A stretch of 64,000 bases of DNA. Origin: Thunnus maccoyii. Lineage: Eukaryota; Chordata; Actinopteri; Scombriformes; Scombridae. The stretch lies in contig NC_056546.1 of NCBI RefSeq assembly GCF_910596095.1, positions 20,178,425 through 20,242,424 of the forward strand. The letters are read 5' to 3'. A program made the translations under genes and the position numbers. This document shows positions 12,591 to 26,429 of this stretch, one piece after another; positions within the stretch are counted from its first letter, which is position 1, and every line of letters starts with the position of its first letter. Below the pieces are notes generated by a model. The model worked only from the letters and a program-made list of their open reading frames with translations, made no database searches and was not told the origin of the DNA.

Positions 12591-15500
12591 TAAAAGGGCC
12601 AAAGTGGCCTAAAAATAACAACAACAAAAAACAGCTATAACAGGTTTAAATGTCTGTCGCAAATATATAGTTTCATTTGAAAAAAAAGCAAAATTGTTTA
12701 CTATAACACCTGGGCACTGTCATTTTTAGAAAATGTTTCTCAAACAGGAGTAAACAGTGCATTTGTGTGGGTCTATTTTCAGCCACGTATTTGGCACTCC
12801 GGGGAGAATTTAGAGCAGCATAACAGTGTGTGATTGACTCAAGATAAACTAAAGAGCCCATGTTCATCTTAATGAAGAAACGTATCACCCTGTGCTACAG
12901 TGTGGCTCATTGATGTGTTGGTTATTAGACAACAATGAAGCTATATGGCACAGAGGAATAAGCTGTATCAGGCTTGGGATTTGTTGACAATAAGAAAAAA
13001 AATAGAATATCACCCGACTTAGCCTTTAAATTGGCAGTTCATGCACCTAATTTCTAAAACGAAGCATTTGTGAACAGTCCAAATTGCAGACAGTCTTTTA
13101 ATGTTCAATTTAAAAGTCAATAAAGATTAAGTAATCCGTTTAATATTTGTCCAGTAGAGTTATTTCAGTTTTCAGAGAGCTCACTTAGAACTTTTGGTCA
13201 AAGCCCACTTGACACCTTTTACAGCAGATAACGTGAAGTGATAATGTGTGCTGAAAAAAGCATATTGATTCACTTTACTGGAAAATAGCCTCACAAGGAC
13301 AATCATCATGAAGCTGAGCACAGCGTCTGATGTTTGAAGCCTATGTTTAGTGTGAGGCAGTTCAGCTGAAATAAGGGAATATAAGGACAGGAATAATACA
13401 CAATGGCTAAAAAAGTACACAATGTAGGAGAAATATGCAATAGATCCAGTTCATATGGGCCAGAGCTCCTAATGGATACCAACATGAAAATGAAGGGTAA
13501 CTAAAAGCACTCAGTTTGAATGAAGGACATGTGCTGCACATTCACGTGTCTCTCTAAGTCGTATTGAAGCTGAAGGTCACTGTGTGTCATTGTGGTCAAC
13601 ATCTCGCCACCCAGCTCCTTGAAGGCCTGAAAAGAGACTAAAAGATTCCTTATGTAACTGTTTTTCAAACCAAAAATCAAAACTGCGCCTTTCTATTGCT
13701 TCCCCGTGTCCCCAGTTAGTGTCCCCAATTAATGCGCTTAAAAAACAAGCTCCCAGTCAAACCAACTGCGTCCCACTGGTGGGAATAGTCTTAAATTGGT
13801 CTGACAGGAGCAGCAGCAGAAAATGCCAGGCATGCCCAGCCCTCTGATGACTCTGTTTCTGTGACGAACAGGAAATCATTAGTCATGGGGTGGCATGGCG
13901 GGGGTCTGCAGAGAGGACAGAGGGCTGAGGAAGCAGCAACATGGCCAGACCACAGTCATCATCACCACACCATCTGCTGATGAGCTGCCAGGATTACTGG
14001 CAGACCACATAATAAAAGGAACATTCGGACTGTGCTGCCAGTGTTACAAAAAGCAGATGATAGAATAGGTCAAATACGTGCTTCAACACAGAGTTGCCAA
14101 GTTTAGTTTGAGATGCAGCTACACTGACGAATCTGTAGGCAAAAATTAAATAAAGGCTATAGTACTATTGCAGGAGATAAAAACACCTCAAGCCTACACA
14201 TGCTGCAATATTTCTATGGTGCCCTGAAACAAAACAATGTGGCTTTGAATTTCACACCCAGCTGGGCTCACCCACACACAATATAGGCGGTGTGTTAATG
14301 GTATCTGTTCTGCATGTCAAAGCATTCATAATGACTGTTTTGTACTACACATGGCTGTGCAATAATTAGAAATAACTAACTGAGGTGATCATAATGAAAC
14401 ATGTAGCTAACAGTCATTAAAGTGGGTCGATACAGACATCAATTACCGGAAAGCTCAGGCAAACACACTCTGTTGACTGTTAGACGTAATAAGATAACAT
14501 ATACAGAGCAACGCAAACCTGTTCAATAAAACAAAATCTAAAATGGCATCTTCTTCTGATTTTGTGATTCATTTGGCTCCTCCGTAACCGAATCAGTCTA
14601 GTGTTTCAAATTGTATCTCAGTAATAATAATAAATTCCCCAGCAAAGAGAGCCAGGAGGATTGATGACTCCACCATTGTCTGTATTGATTTATTGTCAAA
14701 AAAATATGCTGCTCTGTCTTTCATCTACACCAACATTTACTCTTTTATTCTTAATTTTTTTGATCTGTTTTTCATCTTCACAGGATTGTAAAAACAAAAG
14801 ACAGTTGCTCAGTAAGCAAAGACTCTTAATAAGCAAAATTAAAATCAAAAAAGTGGCTTCATTGTCCATCTGCAAACATTAAGACAGATTTGTCCTTTCA
14901 TGTGACTGAGAAGTCATTCTCTCATCAGATTAATAGCGTCTCTCTGATGGAGTCAAAGGCTATGTCCTTGTGCTTCATATTATCTTGTGCCTCATGCACA
15001 GTCAATGTTTGAATAAAAGCTTAGCTACATAAAGCCCTCTTGTATTCTCCCCCAAAGTAAACACACCTGTCCAGGTGGAGCTTTTGAAACACTATCGCTC
15101 ACAGATAAGCCTCCGTGTTCAGCACATATTACAGATATGGTGCTCATACAGTATCATGGTAACGCTACATTGAATGTACTGCATGTAAACGGTAAAGGAA
15201 CTTTATATTTGTAGGAATCACATGACAAAAGTCAAATGCCAGCAGGAAATGACTGCTTGAGGTTCAGCAGACATTTGATTCAATGGTTTTTCATTACTGC
15301 TAATGTGAAAGCACAAGTCCCTGAAATTTAAGGCTCTGCAAAAATCAGATTCCTGTCAGGGACTGCTAAGTTACTGATAGCCACAATAATGATCTTGGAT
15401 CATACACAGCAAGTTGCCTCAGAGAAATAATGAGGCAATGCTCCGTTGCTCACAATTAAATGATGTTTTACTTTCTATTAGCAGAATGTACCCATTGTGA

Positions 15501-18500
15501 GTCTTCTCTCCCGTCCGGGAGCCTGAAACCACCTGACTCTGCCAGGGGCTGCCAGCCTGGAGGAAGCTGAATGATTTGTTTGTGCTGGCATGAAGACAAA
15601 ACGTATGCATTTCAACACATTCAGAGTGTGATGTATTCCAAGGATAATAATTACAATTGCAAAACACCAAATGTATGCCAAATGAATGTGTTCGAGTGGC
15701 AAAAGGCTGAATCTTAAAAAAGTAGATTGATTTAAATTCTTGTGCTGGCTGGCAAGAAAACAGTGCAACCATTAGCTCAGAGGTGTGTTTGGGCAATGCA
15801 GTTAAGATTCAGCTACTCCAGCTGAGCTGCACAGTAGCCAGTGTGGATTCCCTGAGAAGCTCACACAGTTGTACTCACAGATGTGCATTATCCTCTAGAT
15901 TAAAAAAAAAACAGATAAAGAGGGAAAAAATAGATCCTCTGTGCTGTTTCCTCTCATTCAAACAGATTATATGGTAAAAATTGACGTGTGTCACCGTGCA
16001 TCTATATCTATTTTCAACCAACTCTAGAGTTTGAAATACCTGTAATTTTTCTGTGTAACATGCAGATCCACAACTCCATTTTTTCATCTTGTAATCTGAT
16101 CATAAAGATCAATCATCCTCAAGGTTATGCTCAAAACTCTTCTTTGCACAGTCTCTTATGAGTCATATTGCTATAATGTTTATTCTGTTTAGTTCTGATG
16201 GAAACCCAAAGGAAACTTTTATCAGGAAGTTTGAGAGAACGTTGATTCATCTGTAATCTGACTCATCTATCTCATTTTTTATATTAAAGACTATTTCATG
16301 TCATTTGTGTTTAGCTGGTTGAAAGATGCAGTAGCGCAGCATGTCTAACTGCTGTTCTGTCTCTCTCTGTCTCATACAAGCAGCCCATCCTTCACACAAA
16401 GAGACAAATGGATGACTGCCAAATCACGCTGATAGCCAACTTGCTGTTAGCTTATTAACATGTATAACTATTTATATACATAACCCTGAGATGAAGATAA
16501 ATGTTCTGCTGGTGCAGAAGTGGGATTGCTATCTATTCTTCATGCAACATAGTGAAACTTTTCCACTGCAAGTGTGTGTGTGTGATTTTACTGCATCAGA
16601 GGTTGCCAAGAGCCCAAAAGTTTCACCAGGAAGACTTTTCTGCTTATGGGGAACTCTCATAGCTGCATTTTGTGCAAGTCAGCATTGACATCGGTGCCAG
16701 TGCAAACTGGATTGTCAGTGAAACGGATGATTATTAACACAGGAATCAAATTTAAAATTGCTGTTAAAAATAGCTCTGATATAAAGCAGGTCCGAAGACT
16801 GCAGAGTGCAAAGAGCACACAGAATTGATTCTGTCTTTACCCTGCCGTAGCACAGAGCAGAATCAGTGAAATGCTAATCAGTTTGAGGAGGAGGAAGCCC
16901 ACAAATCTGTTGTGTCCTCTAAAATGATCTTGATTCGAGTGCGTGAGTTACAGTATGTAGGCGAGTACACACCTTAGCAAGTCAGTGCAGATTTATGACC
17001 TGCTGTGACAGAGCGCAGAGGTGTGCACAGCAATCCTGTACAGCAGCAGTTAACTGAGATGGGGATTTATTGAAGCCTGTGCTTCCCAGCAGGCTTGTCC
17101 TACACACACACACACTCCACTCCACACCAGGAAGCACCCTGTCAGGGGAGGAACAGGAAATGGAGAGAAATGGAGGGGTAAAATGTTTTTAAGTACCTGC
17201 TTGTTATCTGGAACCAATGAGTTTTATTTCTTTGTCTTTTATTTGAGAGATTGTTTTCCAGTCAATCAGTTATGATATAATTAAAGATGTTATCAGGTTT
17301 ATTTGATTATGCATTCATTTCTTTATCATTTATTTTATGACTGTCAAATAGTTTGCGTCTACTTTGAGTTTCATATATTATGTCAAGGGAACCTCAGTCA
17401 CTGCATTTATAGGTCACATAATAATTTATGTTTTTCTACATGAAGCACAACATTTCTAATGTTTTGATATTTACTTAAACCTACATTCATTTATCTTTTT
17501 GGCCAAAAACTACAAACAGTATTTTGACATACAGTGTTATCCTTTTATAAAGTTGAGCAGCATTAGCGTTTATTTGAAATTCTGTTTTTGTCCACCTAAT
17601 GAGTCCAACATTCACCTCTTTTTAGATCTGTTTTGGTCTCCACCAACTCCTGATGGAAATATCTGGTCCGTTGCTTGGTGCCAGGTAGGTAGTGTACTGT
17701 AGGTTTATCAGAGCTTTTTTGCCAAAATAATGTAGAGCTGGGTGATAATTCTCTTTGCATTTTTCTAATTTTAGTGTAAAACATTGTTTAGGGTTTAGCT
17801 TTAAGGCGGAGATTAAGAACTGGTGTATTAACCAGCACTAAATTCTCCCTTAATTCAGACACAGTTCTATAGACCATCTGTGCAGCAGTGCTGCTATTCA
17901 GCTTCACTTCCTTTTTGGGGAAATCATTTTATGTGCTGTGCGTCAGGACTGCACACAATCTAAAGGGACCCCCAGTCCCTTTTATGTGACTGAAGGCCCT
18001 CTGTTTTCCATTTTTAACAGTGACATTTCCTCTGAGTCTGTGATTTCACAGAACAACCCAGGAGATCCAAAGACAGGAGAGGGGAACAAGACAAGAGCAA
18101 AAATAAAGTAGAGAGTCATACTGACCGGCTTCAAAATGAACTGTAAAATGATCCTCATCTCATTATGTAATATACTGCTTCTGTAAGATGAGTAGACTCT
18201 GTTTTGGAACATGATTACAAGGTTGTCCCACAAAAACACACAGTATAAAGTGTACAGATCAAAATGAATCAATGACTTAATCAATCCACAGAATGGAAGG
18301 TAGTTTTGAACAGTAGAGCAAAGTAGTCAGATAGACGTTAGACGGGAGTCAACGCTGTCTGGGACAGTCTGGCGATGACAGGAGACAGAACAAGTGGTAG
18401 AGGAGTGTGCTCAAGTGAGAGACAGAAGGCAAAAACGAGGAGCATGAGACGTCGCTGTGCACCGATGAATCTGCTTTCACAGATTGCAAACCTTTCCCAC

Positions 18501-18941
18501 CCACCTCCTGAAAGCACATTCATAACATACACCAGCAGTAACAACAACACAGATGGTTTTGTCTCAGCGAGGCGGCGCCGAGCGGCTAATCTAAATAAGA
18601 ACACGACATCAAAGCAAAAACATAGCTTGCCTTCGGGGATCCATGCAGTCTATCATGTGACATTTCACACTGCTTAAATGCCAAATACACACTCCGCCAG
18701 TCTGAGGTGACATTGTCTTGTAACCTCGGAGACACGTGAATTATAAGGTGCAGTACTGTACAGAGAGCAAATTTGGTTTGCAGCTCCATCCTAGATACAC
18801 GGGCCCTGGTCAGACAGCCGTGAAATAGTCACACAAACCTCACAAGTGTGCTTCAATGAGTCTCCGCTGCCAAATCAGCACTTTTAAAATTGGCACAAGA
18901 AAATTAGGTTAACATCCCCTAAAAGAAGGAAACACGGGAGA

Positions 18942-18943
<2 letters not shown>
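12591..18943. other. kcnk12 intron, nothing recognised
   Basis: AT-rich intronic DNA. The longest ORF (15419-15796 minus) looks non-coding, being rich in Cys, Phe and His with no domain. No RNA gene or clear repeat family was recognised. Confidence 0.4.

Positions 18944-19031
<88 letters not shown>
18944..19031. repeat. (AT)n microsatellite, interrupted
   Basis: Two (TA)n runs separated by AAAGC, about 88 bp in total. It is self-complementary, so it could form a long hairpin or cruciform. Confidence 0.95.
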
Positions 19032-19033
<2 letters not shown>

Positions 19034-19490
19034 TCACTCATGATCATAACAAGTTATTTTCTTGAAATTAAAAAAAACAGACTTAAGAACAGAATATAAT
19101 ATCAGAATGGAATAATTACTTTGTCAGCACAGCAAATAATAGCTTTTTATGTTGAGATTACAAAATTATTTTGTGATGATGAGAAAGCAAAACCTTATGA
19201 ATAATTACATGCATGTCCTCCCTGGTGTTCTGCATTAGAGGGCTTGGGCCAGATCTATAGCTCATTAACTGGACTCTGTAGTTTCTCTGCTGAACATTTA
19301 ACATCTGTAGTCAAGTTCCGCTAGATTTGGCAGGATGAAGCATCTTCACTTAGGGTTTCCAAAGAGTAAGACTGATTTCCCTCATGTGTGAGCTATAAAA
19401 ATCTAATTTATAGTCAACATGCTAATCCAGACATTGCAGGACCAATTCTAAAGTTCAGTTCTTCAAAGTTGGAGGTCTGGTGTATTTTAT

Positions 19491-21190
19491 ATAATCATAA
19501 TAATAATGATAAACTTTATCTATATAGCACTTTTCTTAACAAAGTTACAAAGTGCTTAACAGAGAGAAGAAAAAAGAATTAAAAAGCAGCAATTAAAAAC
19601 AAAAGAAAAACAAACTGAGATCATAAGACAGAGGGAAATAAAATGAAGCTACACAAAAACATAAACTGTCAGAAGTGGGATAATAAAACAGCAACATCAA
19701 ACATTAAGAAAAGCTTCCTGATCAAATAATCTTTTAATAAGAGATTTAAACGACATTGAAAGATGTTTCCTGTCTGATCTTGATAGGTGGACTGTTCCAC
19801 AGTTTGGATGCTCTAACAGCAAGCTTGGTCACCTTTGGTCACTGGCTGAGACCTGGGAATAACCAGCAGAGCGCCATCCACCGATCTAAGTGAACACCCA
19901 GGCAGATAGGGGGTCAATAAGTCCTTTTTGTAATTTAGAGCAAGGTCATTTAATGCTTTAAAAGTGATAGAAGTAGAATTTTAAAATCAATGCAAGAATG
20001 TAACAGGCAGCCAGTGTAAGTTGGCAAGTACCTGAGTGATATGTTCATATCTCTTATTGCCAGTTAAAATCCAGGCAGTAGGATTCTGTACCAGTTGGAG
20101 TCGGTGAAGGGATCTCTGACTGATACCGGCATAAAGTGCATTGCAGTAGTTGAGGTGAGAGAAAATAAATGCATTTATGACCTTAATGTCAATCAGTAGG
20201 AGACAAGAATGATCTGATTTTTGAGATTGAAAAAAGTATGATTGGACAACATTTTTCACTTGATCATCAAAACAGACATTTGCATCAAAAATAACCCAAG
20301 ATTTTTAGTGGATTGCTTAATGTTTTTGGTACCAAGCTTACTGTGAAGCAAGCTGGTAGAATTTGTTTGACCCACAACTATGACCTCAGACTTATCACCA
20401 CTGATTTTTAAAAAGTTTTGGGACAGCTAACGTTTAACATCACTGAGGCAGCCAAACAGATTTATCAAGGCTGCTGGGATTGTTGGTTTGAAGAAGAAGA
20501 AGGGACATATAACTGTGTGTCATCTGCTTGACAGTGGTGGGAGATACTATGGTTCTGAATGATCTGGCTGAGAGGAAGCATGTATATTGAAAACAGCAGT
20601 AGGCCAAGGATATCGACTTGAGGACCACCACAGTTAAAATGGGCAACAGAGGAACAGGCATTTTCTGTGACAACAGAGAAGGTTCCACTGGAGAGGTATG
20701 AACGAGTAGATGTAGAGCACCCTTAAGACCAACCCAGGTTTCTAGACGGTGCAAGAGAATGGAGTGATCGATCGTGTTAAAGGCAGTGCTCAAACCTAAA
20801 AGCACCAGGGCTGTGCAGTCACCTCTATCAACTGTTAACAGTAGATCATTAGAAACCTTCATGAGGGCTGTCTCTGTGCTGTGGGGAGTTCTAAAAAAAA
20901 CCTCACTGAAAACTATTAAAAGTATCATTACTATTCATAAAAGATATAAATTGAGTTGAAATAACTTTCTCAAGCACCTTAGAAAATGATAATTTTTACA
21001 TTGATCAATTGGTAATTATTGAGTAATAGGGGATCCAAATTAGGCTTTTTCAGTAATGGGTTGGATGATTTAAATGTTTAAAACAAATGGGAATATTACC
21101 AGAAGTCAGAGAACTGTTAATAATTAAAAGAATAAAATGACCAACAGAGGGGAATATCTCTTGAAAAACTTAGTTGGGATAATATCTACA
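19491..21190 (-). mobile_element. L2-type LINE remnant, antisense to plus strand
   Basis: Minus-strand translation in several frames gives L2 reverse transcriptase blocks. They are PLLKKPNLDPLLLNNY near 21020-21060, HSTETALMKVSNDLLLTVDR and FNTIDHSILLHRLETWVGLK near 20750-20890, and FSHLNYCNALYAGISQRSLH then LQLVQ and LHWLPV near 19990-20160. The 3' end (plus 19491-19530, read in reverse) has AAGTGCTATATAGATAAAG and then ATT repeats, the usual L2 tail. Many stops and frameshifts make it inactive and old. It lies in the kcnk12 intron in the gene's sense orientation. Confidence 0.88.
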
Positions 21191-21534
21191 TCAATTTGGT
21201 ACTATGTCTCTGTTGCTATAGTAGTGTCCTGACAGAGGCACTAAAGTTATATAACAAGCCATATTTCATACTCAGATGTGCTGTATCTGACCCCTCTAGC
21301 AGAGTTTTGGCTAAATTTGAAGGGAAGTCACATCATTACAGTACATTTTTTAGTTTGATGAGGCTGCTAAAGTCACATGTCAAACTATAATAGACTTACC
21401 CCACTTGTTACAGAATACAGGAAGCTACACCCCTGTATATTCTAATGCAAACAGACTTGCAACAAACCCTGCTGTGCCTTTGTGAAGTAATATTCATACT
21501 CAACAATGTGTCAGAGAGACGTTGTCTAAAGCAG

Positions 21535-21720
21535 TTGGTAATCTGCACCACCTCTTGAGGGAAATATCTGTCTCTTTAGCTGCTAAATGCTCTAACTTTG
21601 TCTGCCTGCCATTTGGTGCTGGGAATGAAGTGTGAAGTGGGTTTGTCAGAGCTTTGCTTCCTGCAAATGAGGTTGACAAAAGCGATGAGGCTGAACCAAA
21701 GTTGCGGGCTGCAAAATCAA
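21535..21720 (-). repeat. Reverse-oriented partial copy of the 12190-12590 repeat
   Basis: The reverse complement reads AGCACCAAATGGCAGGCAGA, then AAGTTAGAGCATTTAGCAGC, then AGAGACAGATATTTCCCTCA. This matches 12388-12477 with an internal deletion of about 24 bp. Confidence 0.6.
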
Positions 21721-22904
21721 AACAATGAGCTGAAAGACGCTCAAACTCCCTGGAATGTTGTTGTTAATATAAAAAAACGGATTAGTGTAATTTAAATAGT
21801 GTATTGAAGCTAAATTTTGAGATGTGTTTACATTATTTTGTCCACCAAATACAGAAACACCTTACAGAATAATTCAATCAGATGCACTACACCAATCACC
21901 ACACACATACAACCTAGAAAACAGTTACAGTAACACCTCTTTAAAAGTGCCTACACAAACTGTACATTACAGTATAAGCTACATCCTTTAGCATAATTAT
22001 TAAAGAATCACATGTTGACCTGGAATTAGTGGTTTGTGATGGAGGAGACTGCTGCATGTCACTGTTTATCTGCAGGGAAGAGCGCTCTGTCATCTTGCTG
22101 CAGCAGAGCTCTGAATAGGCAGGGTTTAGGAGGATTTTATCTTATTTTAACCCCCGCCCACCTCAGACATTTCTCCTCATTCTGCAAGTTGTGGACTGCA
22201 TTGAGGTTGGATCAGGCCGTCTATATGTGCTGTTTGTTAAACTGTCCTTTTTGCCTTGTCTGCCTTTGTGACTTCTCTGAGTGGGCGGATATGAGTGTGA
22301 TGGAGCAAGAATCTGCGGTGGCAGCCACAGGCAAGAAGAGGCAGGACAGAGTCTGTCCCCTGGAATAAATAGCTGAGAACACAATCCAAACCTGCAGCTG
22401 GATATTATGTGGAAAACTGCCTAACTCTCCTAACTGGCTTATCCCAATCAATCTCAACAAGTTAAAAGACTCAGATCAAGCAGCCATCACTGAGTACAAC
22501 CGATTCTCAGACAAGTATCGCCCCTGCAAGCACTTAAAAACTGATAAAGTATTTCTCCAAAATGTCACTGTAGCAACTTAAAACGAGACCTACAGGCTCA
22601 CAAATGGATGTAGAGAGCTGTTCTAACTGGCAGACACCAGTTATCAATCATCCCTAAAGGTTATAAATAACTTTCATATTAATAGAAATTCTGTTTAATG
22701 AACAGACTCAAGTGCCCTCTTTAATGAGCATGCAAATAGCAATGCTGTGAGTGAAAATGTAGGGCAGTACAACACAAGCAAGAGTTGGATACAGACAAAA
22801 ACAGACTCTTTGAGTAAGTCAGCGGTGCAACACTTCAGTAAGATGAGACAAGTAAAAAAACAAGACTACAGCTATCCAGGCAGCTCTACAAGGCTGTAAT
22901 TAGG
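21721..22904. other. kcnk12 intron, nothing recognised
   Basis: Short overlapping ORFs at 22036-22460 on both strands show no domain or codon signal that I can defend. Confidence 0.4.
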
Positions 22905-23602
22905 CACAGTGGTGCTTTGAACTAAATGCTAATGTCAGCATGCAAACATGTGCACAATGACTGTGCTAACATGCTGCTGTTGAGCAACTACTGAGCTACT
23001 GTTTACCTAGATCACTATCTCATTTTAGTGGTTAGCATGCTAATTAGCAGTTAATTAGCACTAAACACAAAGTACAGCTGAGGCTGATGAATGTGATCAT
23101 AAACCAAAGTACTGGACAAATTTATATTTTGACCTGATGATGGTGCTCGATAAAAGTTAAGAGATCATCAAAATGATTACAGCTTGACAGGGACACCAAA
23201 TTTAACAGCAATCCATCCAATAGTTGTCAAGACATTTCACTCAAACCCACAAATTTCAATCTCATGGTGGCTCTATAGGAAAAGTCAGAGGATCAGCAAA
23301 GTCATTAGGATACGTCGCCTGGGAACCATGATTGTCTGCACATAATTTCGTGCCAACTCATGTAGTAAATGTTAAGATATTTTACAGGAAAACTTCGTCC
23401 TACTGGTAGTGCTAGGTCAAAAGTCAGGGGATCACCAAAGATAGTATAGAGCCATGCTCTGGGCACCAGGGATATCTCTAACAAATGTCACAGCAATACA
23501 TCTAATAGTTGCTGAGATATTTCAGTCTGAATCAAAGTGATGGACAGACAACAGACAAACCAACAGATGGACATTGCCATCCCTAGGGCCATGCTGCTAG
23601 TA
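22905..23602 (+). repeat. Dispersed percomorph repeat (AGCATGCTAATTAGCA type)
   Basis: It starts near GCTAATGTCAGCATGCAAAC, passes through GGTTAGCATGCTAATTAGCA and AGTACAGCTGAGGCTGATGA, and ends near CATTGCCATCCCTAGGGCCA. It repeats phrases internally: CAGCAATCCATCCAATAGTT near 23210 and CAGCAATACATCTAATAGTT near 23490, and two GGATCA-CAAAG blocks. I recognise it from memory as one of the commonest repeats in percomorph fish. Confidence 0.7.
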
Positions 23603-24007
23603 CTGCGAAAAAATTGAGATTGAAAGCTCATTCTTGAAGCTTTCTTTACCTTGTGTGTTATGATTGAAACCTCCAGAACAGCTAGTGGTGAGATTGGTCA
23701 AGAATGGATGTACTATCTCAACCTTTAAGCCAATATGGATGATAAATCCTCAAAAAAATGCTCAAAAAAAGTGCTCAGAAAAAATGCAAATTTGAGCATA
23801 GATTTCAGACCATGTAATATCATTGAAATCTCCAGAACAACAGCTGAGTGGACCTTCTGGTGAGTTTTAATCAAAACCAGTTACTTTAGAAAAACACATA
23901 ATATGTTTCCTGCAGTACGTCCTGAAGCTGGAAAACAACACATCAGGTGCAGTACTGATGGCCGGTGAACCAGGCTGAAACTCTGGGTAAACAAGTAGCC
24001 ACAGCTT

Positions 24008-25159
24008 CCCAGCAAACATTGATTGGATGGTGACATTGTATCCCCGGCCAAAAGTCGTTCCGGTCAGATGCCAAAAACAGCAACATGCACATGAAATGCA
24101 AACCATGAAACTCAAGTCAAATTGTTTGTTAATGGATGTGGGCTCCTTTTTGGATTACAGATATGCATGTATAAGTGTCAATTTCTCCTTCTCATGAATA
24201 TTTGGTCTGGTCCAATTTTGGTTGAAAAATTGTTGTGAGCAGACGGTCACAGGGTGTCGTCCTTTCCACGTTCAATAACAGTCCACTGGGGCCTGACTTC
24301 AAAAACACTTCAAACACTTCTCAAAGTTTCATTGTGCAACACATCTATGGGTGTTTTGTTTTGTATTTTTCATACAAAAATGTGCTGCTCACTGAGTTTG
24401 AAAAAACCACAAGAGAGCAGAAATAATGCTGTTGAGTAAGTTTGCTTTTAAAGTTTGCTCATGTTGATGAAGAGTTCAGTGATCCAGAGCCTCTGTTTCC
24501 CTAACAGACTTCCAACGAGGACTGTCAACAGGTGCTTACATACTGGAGTTAGCATTAACTTCAGCATTAGCCTGCTGCAGCCTCAGTGGAAACTGGAGAA
24601 AAGTGCATCAAATAGAATTAAAAGTTAAGAATTGAAACTGTTAGGTTATCTACAACAAGCTGTACTTTTGCTGATCATCTTTTCCTGTGTTGTTTATCCT
24701 AATAAAATACTGTTGCATGTCAACATTTACTCAGTGATGCATATGTCTTGTATTAACTAAAATACTTAATGTATTTGCTGTGTGTTTGGTTATATATAAT
24801 GTATTATCAGGATTATCTTGAAAGTGACACATTGTTAACAGATGTCTGGGTCAGACAGGATGTTGGTTGAACCATTTTAGAACATGGAGCATATTAAGTT
24901 GTGAATCTAGACATGTAGGATGTATAAAGCTGCAGAATGCACACTGTGTATATTAACTTTAGCAGAATAGCTGAATAGGCCAGTTGATGATGGTAATGAC
25001 ATATTTTGACATTGCTGGAACGCCCAGGAATGACGTCCAGTTGATGGCCAGGTAATGTCCCAGACGTTGGCACAACTTTCATTTTGGAACTATTTTTGAA
25101 CCATAACAGACATCTTGATTGGACATTCAAACACATTCAACGTCTCAATTTTTGCTGGG
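24008..25159. mobile_element. Non-autonomous DNA transposon-like element, copy 2 (CCCAGCAAAC termini)
   Basis: A second copy of the 3531-4966 element in the same orientation. It starts CCCAGCAAACATT and ends TTTTTGCTGGG. The interior matches copy 1 through most of its length, including the GAGCCTCTGTTTCCCT and AGGATGTTGGTTGAACCATT blocks. It is about 280 bp shorter than copy 1 and has no ORF of note. Substitutions throughout show that the two copies inserted long ago. Confidence 0.75.
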
Positions 25160-26429
25160 TCACTTTCATTCTTCAAAGCGATAGTGCGGAGGCACATGAA
25201 AGGATCAAAGTGTCACTGCTGATTTGAAGCCTCTGCCACAGCAGAGTCAGAGTCCGGGAAATGTTTGGGAGGAGTGTGTAGAGCGGCAGAGGGATGCCGC
25301 TCTGATAAAGAGTTGTGTGGGGAGGCCCCAAATCCCTTTTATATCACCGCGTCGCAAGCAAGCAGAGAAAGTAGCACACGAGCCAGAGGGGTGGGGGTGG
25401 GGTGTGGAGATCAAAGCGAGATGGATATCCAGACATAAACTCATGCAAGTATCTGAAAAAGACAAACACTGTAGCGAGAATCTCAACATCTCACTTTCCC
25501 CCCCAGCTTGAGTGAGCTGAGTCAGGTTATATGATCTGCTTGTCGGGGAAGATTGCGGTGCTTTATGACAAGTGGAGCACAAAGGATTTCAACCTGCCAC
25601 AGACATGTACACAAACACAGCTGGTCTGCTATCCCTCCGGTGACTGGCTGAGCAGAGTGCATGGGCTTCCCGAGAGCTCTGTATTTGTGTATTAGAGTGT
25701 TTTGTGCAGAGGGCAAAAAGCGCTGAAGGAGAGGAGATGGATCCATTAAAGCTCTCCTGACAGGGATATAGTAAATAAAGTTCTGGCAGGTTCCCTTCTT
25801 GTGTGCACCTACAATATATACACAGCCATCAGTTTTCTTTATCATTCCCCTCACTAGAGTTTTCAATTAAAACAAGGTGTCAAGAGGATCACAGTGTATC
25901 TACAGTATGTGTGTAGAGGGCAAGGTCAGCTGCTGTCAAATCAAATTATTACCTGGAGTGTGTTCATTTGCTTGGTCAACCGTTCACACTCACTCACTCA
26001 CTCACTCACTGTATGCTGTGGCTCCTATCAAGCTGTGAGTGAGGGAGGGGTGGGGTAGGCATTGGGTGTCAGAGGACTCAGCCATCAGGCATGCAGTGCA
26101 CCACACCGTTGGCCCTCAGGGTGCCCTGGGAGGGACACTTGCTCTTTTCTGACCTATTGCACAAGTAAATGTTAAAATGAGGGGGGGCAGAAGGGGCTTC
26201 TCATTGACATTCCTGCCGGTTTGAATGGAAATGTGGCAAAAGACTGCACCCATGGGTGCTGTCCTATAGCCAGAGATGAGCGTGCCCGTTCCAAATGGCA
26301 GGCGAGTCAGATGTCGCCCCATTGCCAAAGTCCTCACAGCCAAAATGTAACACATGACTGGAAAAAAAAAATAAAAATGCTAATCTGTTATTCTGTATGT
26401 AAGCCAGTGGAAAGAAAGCAGCCTACAGG
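25160..26429. other. kcnk12 intron, nothing recognised except a small microsatellite
   Basis: An (ACTC)n run lies at 25986-26010. ORFs on both strands at 25224-25866 have no recognisable domain. Confidence 0.45.

Noticed and set aside
15419-15796. 125-codon minus-strand ORF in the kcnk12 intron
   Set aside because: Composition (Cys, Phe, His rich) and overlap with other frames look like chance; no family recognised.
25224-25866. Several ~100-codon ORFs on both strands
   Set aside because: Mutually overlapping and without domains; region is GC-richer, which alone lengthens ORFs.
25986-26010. CRISPR-like short tandem repeat
   Set aside because: A plain (ACTC)n microsatellite in a vertebrate genome; no spacers.
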